Shown piece after piece: positions 8,388 to 11,625 of a stretch of DNA of 11,625 bases; positions within the stretch are counted from its first letter, which is position 1, and each line of letters opens with the position of its first letter. The stretch comes from Acanthamoeba lenticulata. Taxonomy: Eukaryota > Discosea > Longamoebia > Acanthamoebidae. The position numbers were made by a program, and so were the translations under genes. The notes beneath the pieces were generated by a model. The model saw only the letters and a list, made by a program, of their open reading frames with translations, was not told the DNA's origin and ran no database searches. The stretch spans positions 1 to 11,625 of the forward strand of contig NAVB01004297.1 in the NCBI GenBank assembly GCA_002179805.1, written 5' to 3'.

Positions 8388-10764
8388 TTACACGCGTGGC
8401 TTATTCAGGAAACGGAGGGCAAGGTAGCCCAGCACACGGCACACGATGATGAGACCAACGATGAAGATGATGTCACCCCACCAGTTGGTTTCCACGCCGT
8501 AGTGGTCGAGGATCTGTCCGCCAGTAATGAGGCCACCCTCGGCCGTGTCGTAGGTCGAGTGCTCCGGTGCAGGGGTGAAGAACTGGTTGTGGGACATCGC
8601 GAACTCGTTGATAAGCAACAGCTCGTAGCTATACTTCATGTAGGATATCCACCTGGCCCACGCGACCCACACCGGCAGGTTGCTGCGTTGGATAAAGAAG
8701 CCGCCCAGGAGCACGGAGCCCAGCATCAACACCACCGAGAGGCTGAGCGCCTTCTTCACGTCCGGGATGACGGCGCCGATGAAGGCTCCGAAGGAGGTTC
8801 CCAGCACGACGAAGAGGGACATGATGAAGAGGAAGAAGAAGAAGTTGCCGGAGTAGCTCGACATGCCGACCATCCAGTAGCTGATGCACGAAAAGAGCAG
8901 CCCAAGGGCCATCCAGAGCGGGACCTCGGCAAACGTCTTACCGAGGTAGTACGCTGAGAGCCTGTAGTTGCCCGTTGCCCGTTCTTTGTTCAACACTGCT
9001 CTCTCTGCGGGAACTGGTGGAGGAAAGCCATAAGAGATGAGCCTTCGCTATCAATCCATCAAGATGAGGGCGTCGACGTACAGGCAAAGAGGGACAGGAA
9101 CCACGGATGGAGGATCCAGAACATCGTGCAATAGAACAGAAAACCAGTTCGATCGCCGATGCTGCTTTCATCCTTGTCCATACGGAACCATAGGATGCCT
9201 GCCAGCAAGCCGAGGGCGGTCATCTGAAGGAGAGCCGTCCAACTGAGGATGTCATGTCGCATCTGCTTGAACGCTCGGACGGTGATCAGGTAGGTTTGGA
9301 GCAAAAAGGAAGTCGGATACTTCGAGCCCTTCCGCATGTCGTGCACAGCCTCTCGGTCAGCGTCGTCGAACTGAATAGGCTTGAGAACTTCGCGTTGCTT
9401 GGGCTGGTTCTCCGCGTAGGTGTCGATCAGCATCTGTCGCACCGTTCGCCCATCGGCCACCTTCTCATTCGAAGTCACGACCTCCACTGTGGAAGAGAAT
9501 GATGAAGTAAGAATCAATCGTCCAAATCTTGATGCAAGCGTGAGGAGCAAGGAGAGCGAACGGGCAAGATCAGCGGGATTGTAGTTTGGCGGAGATTGGA
9601 GGCCAAGGCTGGTGAAATAGGACAATATGCCGGAGGCAGGACCAGCGTACACCGCCCAGCCGCCCTCTGCAAGCAAAAGCACGTTGTCGAACATCATGAA
9701 CATCGCCGAAGAAGGCTGGTGGATGGTTGTCACGACGGTGTGGCCACTCTTTGCAAGGTTTTTAAGGGTGATGATCAATCCGAGCGAGGTTGCAGCATCA
9801 AGACCTAGCAGAGCAATGCCGCAAATCAGAGGTTGAGCTTGCCCAGTCTGGCGAGTGAATGAAGCGTACCCGAAGTTGGCTCGTCGAGGAAGATGAGCGC
9901 AGGGTTGTTGACAAGCTCGTTGGCAATATTTGTTCGCTTTCGCTCTCCTCCGGAAACACCACGCTGCAAAGTGCGTATGTGTAAGTACATGTGGTCAAGT
10001 CGTGCCAACAAACTCAAGAGCATTCAAACTCGTACCACCCAGCCTCCGCCTACGATGGTGTTGGAGCATCGCTGAATGCCGAGTTCTGTCAGGATGTCCT
10101 CCACTCTCTGACTCTTCTCTTCCTTGGAGAGCGATGGGGGAAGCTTGAGGTTGGCCGTTGTGGCCACCGTATCGCGAACGGTGATGTGCGGGAAGAAGAT
10201 GTCCTCCTGCAGCACGTAGGCCATCCGCCGCTTGAGCCTGCGGCCCTGGACGGGCTCGCCGTTGACGAGGATGTCACCATCCACGTTGTGCTTGATGCGC
10301 CTCGCTAGTACATTGAGCAAGGTGGTCTTGCCAGACCCAGTTGGGCCCATAATCGCGAGCAGCTGCCCAGCTGGGACGCGGCCGGACACGTTGTTGAGGA
10401 TAGGCACCTCCTTCTTCGTTTTGAAGAGGTTGGTGATCATGTCTGGAATGGGAAGCTTGAGGAGTAACCGCAGGAAGATGGACTCGGGCGGCACCGGGAA
10501 GACCACTTTGTAGTTGATGTTGCGCCACTCGAGACTGTATCGATTCTTGGGGGCTTGCTTCGAGAACGGGCAAGGCTGGTTGACCTTAGCGTACTTGCTG
10601 ACGACACCATAACCATCTTCCTCATCTCCTTCCCGGACGACCTGATCGAGATCTTCATCGTCGTATTCGCCCGCTTCGACGTCTTGTGTTCGCCTTTCCA
10701 GCTCTCGGCTGCCCTCGCCATCTGATGAAGAGGAAGAGTAGAGCTGGTCGGAGAGGGTGGCCAT
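8388..10764 (-). CDS. ABCG-family (White/BCRP-type) half-transporter, 698 aa
   Basis: Membrane ABC exporter with nucleotide-binding domain first and transmembrane domain second, the reversed order typical of ABCG; a half-size protein that must dimerise. Exons: 10764-10036, 9963-9870, 9804-9562, 9486-9082, 9013-8388; all introns GT-AG, 65-75 nt, frame kept. Residues 1-55 are Ser-rich then strongly acidic. Motifs: Walker A GPTGSGKT (140-147), Q-loop Gln in YVLQED (186), signature VSGGE (246-250), Walker B LIFLDE (266-271), D-loop SGLD (274-277), H-loop His in TTIHQPS (303), and NPADLALE closing the NBD. The membrane part has about six helices, the first near 439-456, with the family's [23 protein letters not shown] at about 491-513 and a last helix before the C-terminus FLNKPRV. 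All catalytic residues are present, so it should be active. Substrate cannot be told; the family moves lipids, sterols and drugs. Nearest remembered relatives are plant and amoebozoan ABCG half-transporters. Confidence 0.95.
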
Positions 10765-10928
10765 GTGGTGAAGCGTTCTTTGGGGTCGTGGTTGTCGAGT
10801 GTAATGGTATCAGAACAGACCCATCCAGTCTTTATCCTGGCCCAGCAACTTCCCGTCTCTCCGAGACAGCCTGCAAATGCGGCCGACGGCGATACAAGCC
10901 GGCGCGTGGTTAACCAGTTCAAAATATT

Positions 10929-11034
10929 CTGCAACCAATAAACAAATTAGCTGACGTCTCATCTACCAATGGTAAAAAGGCACAGCGGCGTTGCAACGCT
11001 GGCTTTCTTCGTGGCGCCTCGTAGCGCGCCTCAC
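10929..11034 (-). other. Candidate 5'-leader intron of the ABCG gene
   Basis: On the minus strand, GCTTTG/GTGAGG at 11034 and TATTGGTTGCAG/AAT ending at 10929 bound a 106-nt segment containing CAGCTAAT, a good branch point, about 30 nt before the acceptor. Composition shifts to AT-rich in its 3' half, as in other introns here. No coding homology confirms it. Confidence 0.45.
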
Positions 11035-11073
11035 CAAAGCGCCGTCGAGTAGGACGTCTTGGCCCAGCTTCAT
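10963..11073 (-). other. Upstream ORF in the ABCG leader (36 codons unspliced)
   Basis: The ATG at 11073, in context ACAAACATGA, opens MKLGQDVLLDGALV and ends at TAG 10965-10963 if unspliced. If the candidate leader intron is removed, the frame continues from codon 13 and overlaps the ABCG start in a different frame. It has no recognised homolog. It lies about 45 nt beyond the kinase polyadenylation signal, so it may fall in the ABCG leader or upstream of its transcription start. Confidence 0.3.
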
Positions 11074-11117
11074 GTTTGTAATGTCGTCGTCCTACTGGTG
11101 CGGGAACGTTAAGAAGA

Positions 11118-11123
11118 TTTATT
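11118..11123 (-). promoter_or_regulatory. AATAAA polyadenylation signal of the kinase gene
   Basis: The minus strand reads AATAAA here, about 55 nt after the kinase TAG stop at 11181-11179. Good position for 3'-end formation. Confidence 0.6.
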
Positions 11124-11178
11124 GATACATCTTTTTGTGCTCGTTGAGCACTTTCCTTGTACAGCGCCTCCTCGTCAT

Positions 11179-11625
11179 CTAGACAGCGGCTGCTTCAACG
11201 TCAGCGGCGTTGTGGCCACCATCGTGCTCACCCAACGCGGCGTCAAAGAAGGCCACGACGGCTTCCATGGTCGGCCGCCGCTGCGGCTCGTCCGCCCAGC
11301 AACGCTTCACCATCTTGCGGTAGGCTTGCGGGCAGTCGGGCGGCACGGCCGGGCGCCGCCCCTCGAGCACGTCGAGCGACACGCCCATGAAATTGCGTCC
11401 GGCGAAGGGCTGCTTGCGCGTGAGGACCTGCCACATGATGATCCCAAAGGCGAACACGTCCGCTCGTTCGTCATACCGTTCCCCGCGGATGATCTCTGGT
11501 GCTGTGGGCAAAAGGGGTCAGCAAAATTGAATCAAAAAAAGGAAACAATATTGTTAAAAAGTATAAATATCGTTATTAAAAATAAAATAAAAAGGCAAGA
11601 GCAAGAGTACCGGTCCAACAAGGAG
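11179..11625 (-). CDS. Protein kinase (tyrosine-kinase-like group), C-terminal end only
   Basis: Two exons: 11625-11611 (runs off the right edge) and 11501-11179, joined in phase 1. The join gives PCWTAPEI, the activation-segment/APE motif of subdomain VIII. It is followed by subdomain IX (DERADVFAFGIIMWQVLTR, Asp stabilising the catalytic loop), the segment FAGRNFMGVSLDVLEGRRPAVP, and subdomain XI with CWADEPQRRPTM, whose Arg pairs with the APE Glu. The sequence ends soon after the kinase domain with a short acidic, Ala-rich tail, so this is a C-terminal kinase domain. The CWTAPE and CW-x-x-x-P-x-x-RP pattern points to TKL kinases, a family greatly expanded in Acanthamoeba. The ATP site, catalytic HRD loop and any sensor domains lie outside the window, so activity and role cannot be judged. 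Confidence 0.92.
11502..11610 (-). other. AT-rich 109-nt intron of the kinase gene
   Basis: The donor ACCG/GTACTC and acceptor TTGCCCACAG/CACCAG keep frame across the APE motif. Its core (about 11521-11595) is almost all A and T, with A-runs on the plus strand and the 12-bp palindrome AACAATATTGTT at 11544-11555. It is far more AT-rich than any other intron in the window. Confidence 0.8.

Larger units (their letters stand above)
10765..11178 (-). promoter_or_regulatory. 414-bp gap: kinase 3' UTR and ABCG promoter/leader
   Basis: From 11178 down to about 11100 is the probable kinase 3' UTR with an AATAAA signal. Below that is the likely ABCG leader, with an ATG at 11073-11071, a candidate intron 11034-10929 and untranslated sequence to 10764. 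Two ACCAAT boxes (plus-strand orientation, near 10935 and 10966) fall inside or next to that candidate intron. No clear TATA box. Confidence 0.45.

Noticed and set aside
8250..8957. 235-codon plus-strand frame opposite the ABCG transmembrane exon
   Set aside because: The minus strand clearly encodes the conserved ABCG membrane domain; the plus reading has no family features.
10437..10934. 165-codon minus-strand frame overlapping ABCG exon 1
   Set aside because: Its first codon is TTG and it is out of frame with the Walker A coding frame. Kept only as a possible uORF continuation.

Overview
The window looks like nuclear DNA from an amoebozoan, most likely Acanthamoeba or a close relative. This is inferred from three things: GC-rich coding sequence cut by many short introns (about 58-110 nt, nearly all GT-AG, often with GTACG/GTATG donors), very tight gene spacing, and a tyrosine-kinase-like domain with the PCWTAPEI motif that is common in Acanthamoeba. 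There is no sign of bacterial operons, insertion sequences, CRISPR arrays, tRNA or rRNA.

All five genes lie on the minus strand in tandem, so transcription runs from high to low coordinates. From the right edge: (1) 11625-11179, the last two exons of a TKL-type protein kinase; (2) 10764-8388, a complete five-exon ABCG-family half-transporter (698 aa); (3) 7881-6916, an intronless gene for a 321-aa protein with an N-terminal PB1 domain, two UBA-like helical repeats and a Lys/Arg-rich tail; (4) 6592-2208, a complete 20-exon exportin-T gene (952 aa, tRNA nuclear export); (5) 2061-1, ten exons of CCT4 (TCP-1 delta), truncated by the left edge.

The exon models were built by hand from reading-frame continuity, splice sites and remembered family sequence. 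Every joined exon keeps frame, and the predicted exportin-T is close to the length of animal XPOT. Intergenic gaps are 146, 323, 506 and 414 bp, so promoters and 3' ends must share very little space. The genes do not form a pathway: two are core housekeeping genes (tRNA export, chaperonin), and the others are membrane transport, signalling and an unrecognised PB1 adaptor-like protein.

The points most worth a second look are: the PB1/UBA-like intronless gene; two stop-free, multiple-of-three introns in exportin-T (one a GC-AG intron) that could be retained as protein insertions; an upstream reading frame with a probable leader intron before the ABCG gene; a Pumilio-type UGUAUAUA site just after the ABCG stop; and an unusually AT-rich kinase intron. 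I found no convincing new multi-gene system.
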